The translations under genes were made by a program, and so were the position numbers. From positions 2,226,648-2,290,647 of the forward strand of contig CALYLW010000019.1 in assembly GCA_944989445.1 (NCBI GenBank): a DNA stretch of 64,000 nucleotides, in the 5' to 3' direction. This DNA comes from Ampullaceana balthica. Taxonomy: Eukaryota; Mollusca; Gastropoda; Lymnaeidae. The notes below the pieces were generated by a model that was not told where the DNA came from, made no database searches, and saw nothing but the letters and a program-made list of their open reading frames with translations. Below are positions 63,978-64,000 of this stretch, piece after piece. The stretch's first letter is position 1. Each line of letters opens with the position of its first letter.

Positions 63978-64000
63978 TATTTTTAAAGAAAATAAAGCAA

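Overview
The window is eukaryotic nuclear DNA: AT-rich, with intron-rich genes using GT-AG boundaries, no operons, and dense transposon and minisatellite content. The gene families and repeat types fit a protostome invertebrate, most likely a mollusc and perhaps a gastropod. That placement is an inference from the FREP-like immunoglobulin protein and the repeat landscape; no marker gene here proves it.

Five protein genes could be assembled exon by exon with reading frame kept across every junction. (1) On the + strand at about 1443-1988 are the last two exons of a universal-stress-protein-domain gene whose start is not seen. (2) On the minus strand at 9386-6583 is a four-exon gene for a predicted 188-residue secreted protein with one immunoglobulin V-like domain, resembling the N-terminal domain of molluscan FREPs. 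(3) On the minus strand at 34860-16662 is a twelve-exon gene for a predicted 1946-residue protein with 18 C2H2 zinc fingers, SUMO-type sites and a long disordered C-terminal half. (4) On the minus strand at 49797-40571 is an eight-exon gene for a predicted 586-residue FAD amine oxidase with a signal peptide and a C-terminal NDEL ER-retention signal. (5) On the minus strand at 61959-58138 is an eleven-exon METAP2 (methionine aminopeptidase 2, 431 residues) with all catalytic residues. Nothing suggests a shared pathway for the five.

The rest is mobile or repetitive. Recognised families include hAT elements and MITEs (several with perfect 8-bp target duplications), PIF/Harbinger-type MITEs, pogo/Tigger-type elements with TA duplications, a short Helitron, a solo LTR, LINE 3' ends, and a tRNA-derived SINE family that shares its 3' tail with a LINE. 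A broken copy of a multi-copy invertebrate gene, probably transposon-borne, lies at 37690-38678. Several insertions are nested, so relative ages can be read.

The most unusual feature is in the zinc-finger gene. Tandem repeats have formed repeatedly on exon boundaries. One array holds 14 copies of a 5' splice site at an exact 58-bp period, another holds 4 copies at 66 bp, and the acceptor end of exon 2 has been copied several times. A further 4.15-kb, 31-bp minisatellite with higher-order structure fills the intron that splits finger 12. Use of any distal donor would truncate the protein, so these arrays may affect isoform choice.
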